From Syngnathus acus (lineage: Eukaryota; Chordata; Actinopteri; Syngnathiformes; Syngnathidae): DNA of 64,000 nt. The DNA lies in assembly GCF_901709675.1 (NCBI RefSeq), contig NC_051089.1, forward strand, positions 2,421,476 through 2,485,475, in the 5' to 3' direction. The notes beneath the pieces were generated by a model. The model was given only the letters and a program-made list of their open reading frames with translations, was not told where the DNA came from and searched no databases. The translations under genes were made by a program, and so were the position numbers. Below, one piece after another: positions 62,705-64,000 of the stretch; the stretch's first letter is position 1, and each line of letters opens with the position of its first letter.

Positions 62705-64000
62705 TAGAAAAAACACTTTGGTTATGAAGACTCGGTTGGTTCACATAGGCATAAATCGGCACCGGCGCAGCTGCAGTGTGCTGCGGGTGACGGCCGATCA
62801 GAGAGCAAAGTGGGACGAAGAGAAAATAAATCTTGGCTCTTTCTCAAACGACAGTAAAGGGATTTACGAAATAATAAATAGAAAGGAAACACTGTCGAGG
62901 TTTTGGAGGTTTGGCTACGCTGCTATCAAGGCTTTTTTTTTTGGGCTGTACTCCTCACTTTTTGGCTTTAACGGGGGGTCCACCGGGGGAGGGGTTAAGA
63001 GGTCTCCCTTTCTCCTCCCATATGACCAGTGGTCCATTGAAGAGCAATGGTACAATGTGTTGCCGTGGGTGGGGGGTCCGATTTAGGGTCCACTCCTGCT
63101 TCCTCTTTGCTTTGGCCGCCTCATTGCTCCTCTTGCCTTCCACTTTTTGGATTTATTTTTCCCTCCACTCAGCTGCATTCTGGAGTGGGTGGAATCAAGC
63201 CGGAGGTGCTTAGCCACGCCCACCTCGGGTTTAGAGAGACCTGCAGTGGCTCTGGCAAACAGCACTCACGTCGTTTCCCACAAGGTGCTTTCAGACCTTC
63301 TTGTGGATTCCTGTGATTTTTTTCGGTGGAGATTTTTGCAGAGCTCTCGGAATGAAGCTTCAGCAGCAAGCTGGGATGTGCTTGGCTTGGCCAATGTGAG
63401 GCAGGTGTGTGCAGAAGAAGATGAGTTTGATGCTGTGTCGCTTGGAACCAAAGAACCTTACAATGAAACTGGTAGGCTGAACGTTCAACACTTTAAGTGA
63501 TATTGAATTTGTTAGTGGTGACATTTTTCCAGTCAGGATTATCTTTTTGGAGAATTGTTAGTCCTTTTTAAAGTCAGGGGAACTTCTGGTTTCACCAGTT
63601 TGAAACCTTCCGACGTGCAGGCATGCTTTGAATTTGTGTCAGTCGTCCTGCCGTAAAAACAAAATAAATGACCAGGCTGCACTTTGATCTTTGTATATTT
63701 TCCTTTGTTTGTCCTTTATGCTGCGTGGATGTTAAATATTGAGCAGGATCTGGGACGTGGTGATAAAAAGAGGGCAGGGCAGGTGTAAAGCGCTCATGCG
63801 GTGCGGGTAGATGAGCACGCCAAGCCGCGTAATAGCCGCCGCTGCGTGTGACCGAAGTTGAATGGCGGACGCCGCATCGGATGGAGTTAACATTTCTTTT
63901 CGCTCCGCTTCTGTGTGGAACTCAGACGTGGTCCTTATCTAGATCTGCCTGTGAGACCACAGAGGAAGAGGAGATGGAAGTGGAGCAGGTTATTACCAGA

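Larger units (their letters stand above)
57967..64000 (+). other. nav2: nav2 intron 1 (to right edge of window)
   Basis: The donor at 57967 has no recognisable partner exon in the window. I looked for the calponin-homology exon (DWANHYLxKSG) and did not see it. The intron contains a MITE fragment at 60214, a TG tract at about 62669-62704, and otherwise single-copy DNA with no clear coding signal. Confidence 0.6.

Noticed and set aside
63862-63939. Short ATG frame MADAASDGVNISF near the right edge, suggestive of an alternative first exon.
   Set aside because: Only 26 codons, ends in a stop without a convincing donor, and has no family resemblance.

Overview
The window looks like a teleost (ray-finned fish) chromosome segment. 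It has compact multi-exon genes with short GT-AG introns, many fish-type MITE and hAT fragments, long CA/TG and TA microsatellites, and the vertebrate gene order ZDHHC13 - CSRP3 - E2F8 - NAV2. Human has the same order on 11p15.1; the paralogous block ZDHHC17 - CSRP2 - E2F7 - NAV3 is excluded by the CSRP3-type and NAV2-type N-termini. The repeat families suggest a percomorph, but I cannot name a species.

Layout. Positions 1-1800 hold a GC-rich open segment that may be the 3' end of an unidentified gene, followed by featureless AT-rich DNA. Positions 4060-8448 (+) carry zdhhc13, an ankyrin-repeat S-acyltransferase-family protein, complete in 17 exons. It lies tail to tail with csrp3 (muscle LIM protein, 9075-11483, -). 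Next comes e2f8 (13185-16669, -), an atypical E2F repressor with two DNA-binding domains and E2F-type sites upstream. A complete six-exon SLC10A2-like sodium/bile-acid cotransporter follows (18185-20951, -). A CpG-rich block at 21.3-21.8 kb starts about 35 kb with no recognisable gene, holding microsatellites, MITEs, a LINE fragment and several RFX-type X-box palindromes. The first coding exon of nav2 lies at 57769-57966 (+), and its first intron runs off the right edge.

The genes are not an operon and do not share one pathway. They are a conserved syntenic block with separate jobs: protein S-acylation, muscle Z-disc/nuclear LIM scaffolding, cell-cycle repression, bile-salt transport and neuronal navigation. 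The gene-poor 35 kb is a plausible regulatory domain for nav2.

The strongest anomaly is in zdhhc13. Every zinc-ligand position of the DHHC cysteine-rich domain is intact, but the catalytic motif reads DHHS (TCC codon at 7599-7601), so the enzyme is predicted to lack acyltransferase activity. The same gene carries a textbook AT-AC minor-spliceosome (U12) intron. Two hAT-Charlie derivatives keep fragments of their transposase, and one TA-flanked element keeps an acidic protein tail that may identify its parent transposase.
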